Assembly (NCBI RefSeq): GCF_021556475.1
Contig: NZ_JAKGBZ010000002.1
Location: forward strand, 62,001-126,000
Origin: Acidiphilium iwatense
Lineage (GTDB): Bacteria > Pseudomonadota > Alphaproteobacteria > Acetobacterales > Acetobacteraceae
Length of the DNA: 64,000 nt
Reading direction: 5' to 3'
Position numbers and translations under genes: made by a program. Positions 1 through 7,936 of this stretch are shown piece by piece (the first letter of the stretch is position 1; each line of letters opens with the position of its first letter). The notes below the pieces were generated by a model. It was given only the letters and a program-made list of their open reading frames with translations. It searched no databases and had not been told where the DNA came from.

Positions 1-1188
1 CACGATTTTCATGAACCCCTGGGTTTCGCCTTTCTCGATGGCGCGCGCGATCCTGGTCATCGGCCGCGTGCCGACGCGGATTTTGCGCCCGGCCTTGCGG
101 GCTTCGGCTTCGGTCATGCCGACCCGCCCGAGCGGCGGGTCGATATAGAGCGCGTAGGCAGTGATCCGGTCGCTGACCCGGCGCGCATCATTGTCGAGCA
201 AATTGGCCGCGACGATCTCGAAATCATTATAGGCGGTGTGGGTGAAGGCGCCCCGGCCGTTGCAATCGCCGAGCGCCCAGATGCCCGGCACGCTGGTGCG
301 CAACTGGTCGTCCACCACGATATAGCCGCGCTCGTCCAGTGCGACGCCCGCCTGATCCAGGCCGAGATCGTCGGTGTTCGGACGCCGCCCGACCGCCAGC
401 AGCACGTGGGAGCCCACGATTTCCGGCGCGCCGGATGTGCAGTTCACGCCGGCGGCGATGTCGGTGCCGCGCGGCGCGAAGCTGATGCAGTCGGCATCGA
501 GGCGGACGGCAATTCCTTCAGCTTCGAGGATGTCTTTCACTGCGTCGGACACGTCCTCGTCGTCGCGGGCGATCAGGCGCGGGCCCTTCTCGATGATCGT
601 GACCGCGCTGCCGAAGCGGCGATACATCTGGGCGAATTCCAGCCCGATATAACTGCCCCCGACGATCACCAGATGGCGCGGTGCCTCGTCGAGTTCCAGG
701 ATGGTGGTGTTGGTGAGATAGTTCACCCGATCGAGGCCCGGCATGTCCGGGATGGCGGCACGCGCGCCCGCATTAATGAAAATGCGCGCGGCGGTGATCC
801 GCTCATCGCCCACGCGGATCTCACGGAGCGATTCAAAGCGTGCATGATCTTGATAGACGGTGCACCGCTCCATGCCCCTTAGCCATGTTTCGACGTTCTG
901 GCGTGACGTGCCCGAAACCGCGTCTTTCCGGGCTTTGACCGCCGCCATGTCGATTTCGACCGAACCGCCGAGCGTCACGCCGAAATCGGCGGCGCGGCGT
1001 GCCAGGTGAGCGGCATAGGCGCTGGCGATGAGCGTCTTGGTCGGGGTGCAGCCGGTATTGACGCAGGTACCGCCGAACAGCTTGCGCTCGATCAGGGCGA
1101 CGGTCATGCCGGATGAGGTGAGGCGGCTGGCGAGCGGCGGTCCGGCCTGGCCAGCGCCGATGATGATGGCGTCGAAACTCCTGCTCAT
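1..1188 (-). CDS. FAD-dependent pyridine nucleotide-disulfide oxidoreductase (mercuric reductase-like), 3' end outside window
   Basis: Flavoprotein of the dihydrolipoamide dehydrogenase/mercuric reductase family, which passes electrons between NAD(P)H and a substrate through FAD and a redox-active Cys pair. Reading from the ATG at 1188 the protein opens with an FAD-binding GxGxxG-type segment (IIIGAGQAG), then the CxxxxC redox motif in GTCVNTGCTPTKT near residue 45. A second dinucleotide-binding glycine motif (VIVGGSYIGLE) sits mid-protein, followed by the FAD-contacting stretch ending ALGDCNG. About 396 codons are present; the family is usually about 450 to 470 residues, so most of the C-terminal dimerisation domain lies outside the window. 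No N-terminal heavy-metal domain is seen. The substrate cannot be told from sequence; mercury is not implied, since no mer genes are nearby. Confidence 0.85.
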   Translation of the reverse strand, partial: MSRSFDAIIIGAGQAGPPLASRLTSSGMTVALIERKLFGGTCVNTGCTPTKTLIASAYAAHLARRAADFGVTLGGSVEIDMAAVKARKDAVSGTSRQNVETWLRGMERCTVYQDHARFESLREIRVGDERITAARIFINAGARAAIPDMPGLDRVNYLTNTTILELDEAPRHLVIVGGSYIGLEFAQMYRRFGSAVTIIEKGPRLIARDDEDVSDAVKDILEAEGIAVRLDADCISFAPRGTDIAAGVNCTSGAPEIVGSHVLLAVGRRPNTDDLGLDQAGVALDERGYIVVDDQLRTSVPGIWALGDCNGRGAFTHTAYNDFEIVAANLLDNDARRVSDRITAYALYIDPPLGRVGMTEAEARKAGRKIRVGTRPMTRIARAIEKGETQGFMKIV

Positions 1189-1276
1189 GCGGCAGAGATG
1201 GGCAACGCCGGGGTGTTTGACAGGGGGGACGGCACGGGCGCAGGTTTCGGAATTCCAAAAACCCTGTGGAGGAACC

Positions 1277-2077
1277 ATGCACCTGAGCCAGGAGCAGATC
1301 GACGATTTCAACGAACAAGGCTGGCTGTTCCTGCCCGAATTGTTCGATGCCGGCGAAGTCGCCCTGCTCAAGCGCGAAGCCGAGGCGATCTATGCCCAGC
1401 AGCGCCCGGAAGTGTGGCGCGAAAAAAACGGCGCGCCGCGCACCGCCTTCGCCGCGCACACCTATAACGAGGCGTTCCGGCTGCTGGGTGCGCATCCGCG
1501 GCTAATCCGCCCGGTCGAGCGGATTTTCGGCGAACGCCTCTACATGCATCAGTTCAAGATCAACGCGAAGGCGGCCTTCACCGGCGAGGTGTGGCAATGG
1601 CACCAGGATTACGGCACCTGGAAGCGCGACGACGGGATGCCCGAGCCGAAGGCGATGAACATCTCGGTGTTTCTCGACGAGGTGATGCCGATCAACGGTC
1701 CGCTGCTTCTGGTGCCGCGCAGCCATCTAGCCGGCGATCTGGAGGCGACGCACGATGTCGAAACCACATCCTATCCGTTATGGACGCTGGACAACGAGAC
1801 GGTGACGCGTCTGGTCGCCCAGGGCGGCATTGTGGCCCCCACCGGCAAGCCGGGTGGCGTGCTGATGTTCCATGGCAATCTGGTGCATGGCTCGGCCGGC
1901 AATATCACGCCCTATCCGCGCCGGATCGTGTATCTGACGCTCAACGCCGTCTCCAACTTCATTCGCACGCCGACCCGCCCGAGCTTCATCGCGCATCGGG
2001 ATTTCGCACCGATCGAGCCGGTGGCGGACGATGCGCTCGGGCGCATGGCGCAAGGGTTTCAGGCGGCGGCGGAATAG
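1277..2077 (+). CDS. Phytanoyl-CoA dioxygenase (PhyH) family Fe(II)/2-oxoglutarate oxygenase
   Basis: Predicted non-heme iron, 2-oxoglutarate-dependent hydroxylase of 266 residues. The iron-binding triad is visible: H109 and D111 in WHQDYGTW, and the distal His at 204 in NLVHGSAGN, followed about 11 residues later by Arg of PYPRR, expected to bind the 2-oxoglutarate carboxylate. The length fits PhyH/EctD-type enzymes. The ATG at 1277 is chosen because GGAGGA lies just before it and the family homology starts there; an upstream in-frame extension is unlikely to be coding. It is followed after 6 bases by a COG4091 dehydrogenase gene, so the two probably act in one pathway. The substrate is unknown. 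An ectoine hydroxylase role is not supported, because no ectABC genes are present. Confidence 0.85.
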   Translation: MHLSQEQIDDFNEQGWLFLPELFDAGEVALLKREAEAIYAQQRPEVWREKNGAPRTAFAAHTYNEAFRLLGAHPRLIRPVERIFGERLYMHQFKINAKAAFTGEVWQWHQDYGTWKRDDGMPEPKAMNISVFLDEVMPINGPLLLVPRSHLAGDLEATHDVETTSYPLWTLDNETVTRLVAQGGIVAPTGKPGGVLMFHGNLVHGSAGNITPYPRRIVYLTLNAVSNFIRTPTRPSFIAHRDFAPIEPVADDALGRMAQGFQAAAE

Positions 2078-2083
2078 CGCGCG

Positions 2084-3439
2084 GTGAACCTGCATCATCT
2101 GCTGGCGCAGCGCGTCGCGGCCGAAAAGCCGGTGCGTGTGGTGCTGATCGGCGCCGGAAAATTCGGCGCGATGTTCCTGGCCCAGGCGCCGCACACGCCG
2201 GGGCTGGAAATCGCCGCCATTGCCGATCTCGACCCCGATCGGGCGCGCGCGGCGTGCCTTGGCGTCGGATGGCCGGATGAATCCATCGAAGCGACCGATT
2301 TCACCGACGATGCATTGGCGGCGATCGCCCGAGCGGATGCCGAAATCGTGGTGGAGGCGACAGGCAACCCGGCGTTCGGCATCGTTCACGCGCGCGCCGC
2401 CATGGCCTGCGGCAAGCATGTGGTGATGGTGAATGTCGAGGCGGATGCGCTCGCCGGACCGCTGCTCGCGGAGGAGGCGCGGCGCGCTTGCGTGGTCTAT
2501 TCGCTGGCCTATGGCGATCAGCCGGCGCTGACCGCCGAACTGGTCGATTGGGCGCGAGCCTGCGGATTCCGGGTCGTCGCGGCGGGCAAGGGCACCAAAT
2601 ATCTGCCGTTCTACCATACTGTCACGCCCGCGACCGTGTGGGAGCATTACGGGCTGACCGAAAATGAAGCTCGTGACGCCGGAATGAACGCGCGGATGTT
2701 CAACTCCTTCCTCGACGGCACCAAATCGGCGATCGAGATGGCGGCGATCGCCAATGCCACTGGGCTTGACGTGCCGGATGCCGGGCTGGGGTTTCCGCCC
2801 TGCGGGGTGGATGATCTGCCGCATATCCTGCGCCCCCGAAGTGCGGGCGGCGTGCTCGATCGCGCCGGCATGGTGGAAGTGGTCTCGTCGCTGGAGCGCG
2901 ACGGCAGGCCGGTGTTCCGCGACCTGCGCTGGGGCGTGTATGTGGTCCTGGAAGCGCCGAACGACTACGCCGCCGCGTGTTTTCGGCAATACGGCCTCAA
3001 GACGGATGCGTCAGGCCGCTACGCGGCGATGTACAAGCCCTATCATCTGATCGGTCTGGAATTGAATATTTCCGTCCTGTCCGCCGCCTTGCGCGGCGAA
3101 CCGACCGGCCAGCCGCGCGGTTTTTTGGGCGACGTGGCCGCGATCGCCAAACGGCCGCTGCGCGCGGGCGAGACGCTGGATGGCGAAGGTGGTTATACGG
3201 TCTGGGGACGGCTGATGCCGGCAGAGGCAAGTTTGCAGGCGGCCGCGCTGCCGATCGGGCTTGCCCATCACGCCCGCCTGCTTCGCGATGTCGCGGCGGG
3301 TGAAACCGTGCGCTGGGCCGATGTGGACCTGCCGGCTCATGACGCGGCATCGCGAACCGCGATCGACGCACGGCGCTGCATGGAGCGCCGCTTCGCCGGC
3401 GCGCATCACGGCGGCACCGTCGTACCCGCAATGGTATAA
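2084..3439 (+). CDS. COG4091-type NAD(P)-binding dehydrogenase with C-terminal SAF domain
   Basis: 451-residue protein resembling the predicted homoserine-dehydrogenase-like oxidoreductases with a SAF domain. A Rossmann glycine motif (VLIGAGKFGAMF) is near residue 20, with an acidic residue ending strand beta-2 (IADLDPDR) that fits NAD(H) use. The middle part carries the conserved GKGTKY and FLDGTK segments. The C-terminal third (from about residue 350, KRPLRAGETLDGEGGYTVWG, and again RDVAAGETVRWADVDLP) matches a SAF/antifreeze-like domain. The start is GTG with a poor ribosome site, six bases after the PhyH-type oxygenase, which suggests translational coupling. Some members of this family act on carbohydrate-derived intermediates; the reaction here is not known. 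Confidence 0.75.
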   Translation: MNLHHLLAQRVAAEKPVRVVLIGAGKFGAMFLAQAPHTPGLEIAAIADLDPDRARAACLGVGWPDESIEATDFTDDALAAIARADAEIVVEATGNPAFGIVHARAAMACGKHVVMVNVEADALAGPLLAEEARRACVVYSLAYGDQPALTAELVDWARACGFRVVAAGKGTKYLPFYHTVTPATVWEHYGLTENEARDAGMNARMFNSFLDGTKSAIEMAAIANATGLDVPDAGLGFPPCGVDDLPHILRPRSAGGVLDRAGMVEVVSSLERDGRPVFRDLRWGVYVVLEAPNDYAAACFRQYGLKTDASGRYAAMYKPYHLIGLELNISVLSAALRGEPTGQPRGFLGDVAAIAKRPLRAGETLDGEGGYTVWGRLMPAEASLQAAALPIGLAHHARLLRDVAAGETVRWADVDLPAHDAASRTAIDARRCMERRFAGAHHGGTVVPAMV

Positions 3440-3450
3440 GGCGCTATCCC

Positions 3451-4224
3451 CTATTTCTCGACGAAGGCTTTCTCGATCACATACTGGCCCGGCCGCGCCA
3501 GGCTGCCTTCGACGAAATCCCGGCTGTCGAGGAATCCGGTCATGTCGGCGAGAAAGGCCGGACTGCCGCACAGCATGACCCGGTCCTGCGCCGGCGCGAT
3601 CGGCGCCAAACCGCGCGCCGCGAGGGCGGCGCCCGATTCGAGCAGCGCGGTGATCCGCCCGGTGGTGGCGAACGCCTCGCGGGTGACCGTCGGGATATAG
3701 ATCAGGTGCTCACGGATCTGCTCGCCGAGAAATTCGTGGCACGGCAAATCCTCGGCGATGAAGTCCCGATAGGCGAGGTCGCCGATATGCCGGACCCCGT
3801 GCATCAGGATCACGGTCTCGAACTGGTCGTAGGTTTCCGGGTCGCGGATGATGCTGAGGAACGGCGCGAGGCCGGTGCCGGTCGCGAGCAGGAACAGCCG
3901 CCTTCCCGGCGTCAGCCCATCGAGCACCAGGGTTCCGGTGGGTTTGCGCCCGATCAGGATCGGGTCGCCCGGCTTGATCTGCGCCAGCCGCGAGGTCAGC
4001 GGGCCGTTCGGCACCTTGATGCTGAAGAATTCCAGACTATCGTCGTAATGCGCGCTCGCCATGCTGTAGGCGCGCGATATCCTGCGCCCTTCGGCTTCCA
4101 GCCCGACCATGGTGAACTGCCCGCTGCGAAACCGGAAGCCCGGATCGCGCGTGGTCGAAAAACTGAACAGCGTGTCGCTCCAGTGGCGCACGCTGATGAC
4201 GGATTCGGTTTGCTGCTCGGCCAT
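3451..4224 (-). CDS. fpr: Ferredoxin/flavodoxin-NADP+ reductase
   Basis: 257-residue plant-type FNR of the bacterial Fpr class, moving electrons between NADPH and ferredoxin or flavodoxin. The FAD-binding motif RxYS is present (RAYSMAS, residues about 49 to 55), followed by the FAD pyrophosphate contact (GPLTSRL). The NADP-binding part has the typical LLATGTGLAPFLS and VMLCGSPAF segments. The protein ends in AFVEK, the aromatic-plus-VEK tail typical of the subclass found in Azotobacter and Rhodobacter. The gene converges on the COG4091 gene with only 11 bases between stops and has no operon partner on its strand. The Fpr family often responds to oxidative stress, but no SoxR/OxyR site was identified. 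Confidence 0.9.
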   Translation of the reverse strand: MAEQQTESVISVRHWSDTLFSFSTTRDPGFRFRSGQFTMVGLEAEGRRISRAYSMASAHYDDSLEFFSIKVPNGPLTSRLAQIKPGDPILIGRKPTGTLVLDGLTPGRRLFLLATGTGLAPFLSIIRDPETYDQFETVILMHGVRHIGDLAYRDFIAEDLPCHEFLGEQIREHLIYIPTVTREAFATTGRITALLESGAALAARGLAPIAPAQDRVMLCGSPAFLADMTGFLDSRDFVEGSLARPGQYVIEKAFVEK

Positions 4225-4318
4225 GATTGCCCCTTAGCATAGATGGGAAATATTGCCTTATCGCTGGGGCGCGTTCCGAACAGAACAGATATGCCGTCCG
4301 GCGGTCGGGGGCGGGCGA

Positions 4319-4591
4319 TCAATTGTTCTGGTTGCGTTCGCCCTGCTGAGTCATCGAATGGCTTGGCTTTGAGCTGTAAGGCGAGTTGATGCTCTGGTGC
4401 TGCCCCGTCCCCGGCGTCGACAAAGGCTGAGTGGTTTGGTGGCGCTCACCCTGCTGCGCCATCGAATGGTTTGACTTTGAATTGTAAGAGGGATTCTGGG
4501 CCGGACCCTGGGTCACGGTCGCGGCGAACGCCGAACACGTCATCAGAACCGAAAACGCCGCAACGCTTGTCAACATCGATCGTGTCTTCAT
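4319..4591 (-). CDS. Small secreted protein with a two-copy internal repeat
   Basis: 90-residue protein with a clear signal peptide (Lys/Arg at residues 2 and 4, hydrophobic stretch 7 to 19, cleavage probably after SAFA near residue 23). The mature part is Gln, Ser and Asn rich and contains two copies of a roughly 20-residue unit spaced 36 residues apart, at about 33-52 and 69-88. The copies share the pattern P/Y-S-K-x-x-HSMxQQGERxQ. There are no cysteines after the signal peptide and no recognised domain. I do not recognise the family. The repeat with HSM-QQGER cores suggests a structural or metal/ligand-binding surface motif, but nothing in the sequence proves this. Confidence 0.7.
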   Translation of the reverse strand: MKTRSMLTSVAAFSVLMTCSAFAATVTQGPAQNPSYNSKSNHSMAQQGERHQTTQPLSTPGTGQHQSINSPYSSKPSHSMTQQGERNQNN

Positions 4592-4702
4592 GGTCTATTC
4601 CTTTTGCCAAATCAGAGGATTCCCAATTTGGGGGCCTATGATGAAGAACTCCTGGAAGCTTCGTGTATTTAAGGAGTGTCGAGCCGTAAGGTATAATGAA
4701 TA

Positions 4703-4712
4703 TGGTATACCA
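4703..4712. promoter_or_regulatory. Perfect 10-bp palindrome TGGTATACCA, GntR-like operator candidate
   Basis: TGGTATACCA is a perfect palindrome of the kind bound by GntR/FadR-type regulators. It lies in the 186-bp AT-richer gap between the SDR gene and the small secreted protein, about 112 bases upstream of the latter's start. The rest of this gap shows no gene. No GntR gene is in the window, so the regulator is unknown. Confidence 0.3.
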
Positions 4713-4777
4713 GATATGCCTTAACGTGAATGGCCGGGGTAAAGTCGAGCCCGTGTATCAGACTGACGAAATCGTGG

Positions 4778-5701
4778 TCAGACCGGGTCCCAGCTGAACA
4801 CGTCCGGGCTGCGGTCGAGCGGCGGCAGCGAGGCGCGCAGGGCCGGATAGGCGTGTTCGGCGATCAGCTTCGGGGTCCAGCCTTCGCCGCGATGCACCGA
4901 GCGGATCGGCCGGCTCTGGCTCATCAGCAGAATCTCGTTGTGTCTTGCCGCGAAAACCTGGCCGGTCACGTCGCGCGCGGCCTCCGAGGCCAGGAACACG
5001 GCGAGCGGGGCGTTCTTGTCGGGCGTCATCTGCCGCAGCTTCGCCACCCGCGCCTTCTGTTCCGGCGTTGCGGCCGGAATCGAGTCGGTCATCCGGCTCC
5101 AGGCGAAGGGCGCGATGCAGTTGGAGCGCACCTTGTAGCGCTGCATGTCGAGCGCGATCGATTTCGACAAGGCGACGATGCCGAGCTTGGCCGCCGAATA
5201 ATTCGCCTGCCCGAAATTGCCGACCAGACCGGAGGTGCTGGTCATATGCACGTAGGCGCCCGATTCCTGGCGCCGGAAATGCTCGGCGGCGGCGCGGCTG
5301 ACGAAGAAACTGCCGTTCAGATGGACGTTGATCACCGCGAGCCAGTCTTCCGGCGCCATTTTATGGAAAATCGCGTCGCGCAGGATGCCAGCATTGTTGA
5401 CCACGATGTCGATACGGCCGAACGCATCCAGCGCCGCCTGCACGATGCGCTGCGCCGAGTGCCATTCGCCGACGCTTTCGGCGCAGATCGCTGCGGCACC
5501 GCCGCGCTGCTCGATGATCTGCTTGGTCTGTTCGGCCGGGGTTCCCGATCCGCCCGCGCCGGTCAGCGACACGCCGATATCGGCGATGAGCACCGAGGCG
5601 CCCGCCAGCGCCATGGCCAGGGCGATCTCGCGGCCAATGCCGCCGCCCGCGCCGGTGACGATCGCGACCTTGCCATCCAACATCCGCTCTGCCTGCATCA
5701 T
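4778..5701 (-). CDS. SDR-family 3-hydroxyacyl-CoA dehydrogenase (HSD17B4-type)
   Basis: 307-residue short-chain dehydrogenase with the long loop after beta-2 seen in the dehydrogenase domain of peroxisomal multifunctional enzyme type 2 (HSD17B4) and its bacterial relatives. The coenzyme motif TGAGGGIGRE is at about residues 17-26, NNAGIL near 108, and the catalytic Ser-Tyr-Lys set in STSGLVGNFGQANYSAAK. The expected role is NAD-dependent oxidation of a 3-hydroxyacyl-CoA made by the MaoC hydratase encoded upstream. It is the last gene of the operon, 26 bases after the acyl-CoA dehydrogenase. Two adjacent ATGs follow an AAGGA site; the first is reported, but either may be used. Confidence 0.85.
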   Translation of the reverse strand: MMQAERMLDGKVAIVTGAGGGIGREIALAMALAGASVLIADIGVSLTGAGGSGTPAEQTKQIIEQRGGAAAICAESVGEWHSAQRIVQAALDAFGRIDIVVNNAGILRDAIFHKMAPEDWLAVINVHLNGSFFVSRAAAEHFRRQESGAYVHMTSTSGLVGNFGQANYSAAKLGIVALSKSIALDMQRYKVRSNCIAPFAWSRMTDSIPAATPEQKARVAKLRQMTPDKNAPLAVFLASEAARDVTGQVFAARHNEILLMSQSRPIRSVHRGEGWTPKLIAEHAYPALRASLPPLDRSPDVFSWDPV

Positions 5702-5727
5702 GTTTCCTTTTTTCCGTATCCGGGCGG

Positions 5728-6873
5728 TCAGCCCGGCAGCCCCAGCACGGTCCGGGCCAGGATGTTGCGCTGAATCTCGTTCGATCCGCCGTAGATCGTC
5801 ACCGGACGCGCCTGCAGGAACAGGCCGGCGGGGTTGAGATCGCGGTTGCCCTCCATCGGCTCCAGTAGCCCCGCATTCTCGGCGGCGATCTCCAGCATCG
5901 TGTCGGTGATCCGCTGATAAAGCTCGCTCTGATGCAATTTGAGCATGGAAGCATCGGCCCCCGGCATCTCGCCGCGCCGCAGGATCTCCAAATAGGTTTC
6001 GTAAAGCGATGTATGATCGGCGAGGTCGAGCCGCAGGCCGGTATAGCGGTCCTGGAAGACGGGATCGTCCCAGCCCCCCATGCGCTGCGCCAGCAGGCGC
6101 AACCGCCCGAGCGCATAGGCCGACTGCTTCGGCGAGCCGATCATGACCCGCTCGAAGCCGAGCAGCGCCTTGGCCATGGTCCAGCCCTGGTTCACCGCGC
6201 CGACGAGATTGTCGTGCGGCACGCGCACGGTGTCGAAAAACACCTCGCAGAACTCGTCGTGCAGGTCGAGATTGACAATCGGTCGCACGGTAACGCCCGG
6301 CGCATCCATCGGGACCAGGAAAAAGCTGATGCCCTCCTGCTTCTTCGCGGCGCGGTCGGTGCGCGCGAGAACAAAGATCCAGTTTGCGTCGTTGGCCAGC
6401 GTGGTCCAGGTTTTCTGCCCGTTCAGCACCCAGTCCTCGCCCTCCCGCACCGCCGTGGTCGCGACGCTGGCGAGGTCGGAACCGGCATTCGGCTCACTAT
6501 AGCCCTGGCACCAGATATGCTCGCCCGACAGAATTTTCGGCAGGAACCGGCTCTTCTGCGCTTCGGTGCCGTAGCGGATGAGCAGCGGGCCGAGCATGAC
6601 GATGCCGTGGTCGTTGGTGCGCGCGACGCCGTGGCGTTCATATTCGTCGAGCATGATGAGCTGTTTCGCGGCCGAAAGCCCCATGCCGCCATGTTCGCGC
6701 GGCCAGCCCGGCGCCAGCCATCCTTTCTCCGCGAGCTTCAGATACCAGACCTTGTTGTCCCGCCAGTGCAGGCGCTTTGGCGGGTTGCGCAGCTCCGGCG
6801 GATAGGCTTCGCGGAGCCAGCGCCGCACCGCGAGTCGGAAATCCTCGTCGTCGAGCGCGTTCAAGTCAGTCAT
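5728..6873 (-). CDS. Acyl-CoA dehydrogenase, subunit A of an adjacent pair
   Basis: 381-residue FAD-dependent acyl-CoA dehydrogenase. The start ATG at 6873 overlaps the end of the second dehydrogenase gene. Features include WPREHGGMGLS near residue 60, the FAD-contacting CQGYSEPNAGSDLA and NGQKTWTTLA segments, and the C-terminal TIYGGSNEIQRNI. The glycine in YGGS stands where medium-chain enzymes have the catalytic Glu of YEGT, so any catalytic base must be elsewhere, as in other branches of the family. Its tight coupling to a second, shorter dehydrogenase resembles FadE28/FadE29 pairs that form alpha2-beta2 enzymes on bulky steroid-type acyl-CoAs. That comparison is inference from arrangement and length. 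Confidence 0.88.
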   Translation of the reverse strand: MTDLNALDDEDFRLAVRRWLREAYPPELRNPPKRLHWRDNKVWYLKLAEKGWLAPGWPREHGGMGLSAAKQLIMLDEYERHGVARTNDHGIVMLGPLLIRYGTEAQKSRFLPKILSGEHIWCQGYSEPNAGSDLASVATTAVREGEDWVLNGQKTWTTLANDANWIFVLARTDRAAKKQEGISFFLVPMDAPGVTVRPIVNLDLHDEFCEVFFDTVRVPHDNLVGAVNQGWTMAKALLGFERVMIGSPKQSAYALGRLRLLAQRMGGWDDPVFQDRYTGLRLDLADHTSLYETYLEILRRGEMPGADASMLKLHQSELYQRITDTMLEIAAENAGLLEPMEGNRDLNPAGLFLQARPVTIYGGSNEIQRNILARTVLGLPG

Positions 6874-7936
6874 GGTCCGTCTCCGGCAGAAGGCGCGCAT
6901 AGCGTGCGCGGTGCTCGGCGGCGCTGCCGTGCAGATTGGCCAGCACCATCGCCTTGCGCAGATAGAGACCGATATCGGCCTCGTCGGTGTAGCCGATCGC
7001 GCCATGCAACTGGATCGCCTGGCGCGTCACCAGCATCGATGCCGTGGCCGCACGGGCCTTGGCCCGCGAGACAGCAGCCGCGCGTGGCGCGGCCGGGCCG
7101 GCGGAATCAAGCGTCGCGGCGGCGCTCTCGACGCTGGCACGCGTGAGGGCGATCTGAATGCCGAGATCCGCCGCGCGGTGCTGCAGCGCCTGAAAACTGC
7201 CGATCGGCCGGCCGAATTGCCGGCGCGTGCACAAATAGTCGAGAGTCAGCGCGAAACTCCGCTCCATCGCGCCGAGCAGATAGGCGGCGAGCGCCAGGGC
7301 CGCCTCGTCCAGCGCCTCGTCCACCGCGTCTTCCGTCGCAGCCGCGACCGCCTCGGCCGGCGCATCGTCGAGCGAGAGCGTGCCGAAATGCCCGCCATCC
7401 TGGGTTCCGGCGATCTCAAGCGAAACGCCGGGCGCGTCGGCGCGCACCAGCGCGAGGCCATCATGTGTCGTAACCAGGAAGGCATCGGCACAGCTTGCCA
7501 TCGGCACGAACAGCTTGCGGCCGGTGACGCGCCCGTCGCGCAGCGCGGCATCCCGCCCGGCGGCGATCGCGCCGGCGCGTTCCTGCCAGGCCGGCAGCAC
7601 GATCCGCTCCCCGGCGAGCAGCGCTTCCAGCGCTTCGCCCCGCAGCAGCCGGGCCGCAAACGCGCCCTGGATCAGCGGCTCAGGGACCAGCCCGCGCCCA
7701 AGCTCCTCAACCAGGGCGCAGAATTCAGCCATCCCGAGCCCCGAGCCGCCTTCCGCTTCCGGCAGGCGCAGCCCCGGCCAGCCCATCGCGCACATCTCCC
7801 GCCAGACATCCCGATCGATGCCAGGCGCGCCGGAGCGCAGCGCCCGCACCCGGCGGAGATCGCCCGGCGGCACCACCGCCCCGGCGCTGTCGCGGATCAT
7901 CCGCAGGTTTTCCGACCGGTCGGCCGCCACGCTCAC
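6866..7936 (-). CDS. Acyl-CoA dehydrogenase, shorter subunit B of the pair
   Basis: About 356 residues, a short acyl-CoA dehydrogenase homologue. A GTG start at 7936 is preferred because it makes a 4-base GTGA overlap with the MaoC gene stop; GTG at 7930 is an alternative. The N-terminal region carries MGWPGLRLPEAEGGSGLGMAE in family style (residues about 40-60). The middle FAD-contact region (NAGSD-type) is poorly conserved, with large Ala/Asp-rich stretches, and the C-terminus has LHGAIGYTDEADIGLYLRK. The weak mid-domain suggests a half-active partner subunit, like FadE28-type chains that complete the FAD site of their neighbour. It overlaps subunit A by 8 bases, so the two should be made in equal amounts. 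Confidence 0.85.
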   Translation of the reverse strand: MSVAADRSENLRMIRDSAGAVVPPGDLRRVRALRSGAPGIDRDVWREMCAMGWPGLRLPEAEGGSGLGMAEFCALVEELGRGLVPEPLIQGAFAARLLRGEALEALLAGERIVLPAWQERAGAIAAGRDAALRDGRVTGRKLFVPMASCADAFLVTTHDGLALVRADAPGVSLEIAGTQDGGHFGTLSLDDAPAEAVAAATEDAVDEALDEAALALAAYLLGAMERSFALTLDYLCTRRQFGRPIGSFQALQHRAADLGIQIALTRASVESAAATLDSAGPAAPRAAAVSRAKARAATASMLVTRQAIQLHGAIGYTDEADIGLYLRKAMVLANLHGSAAEHRARYARLLPETDHD

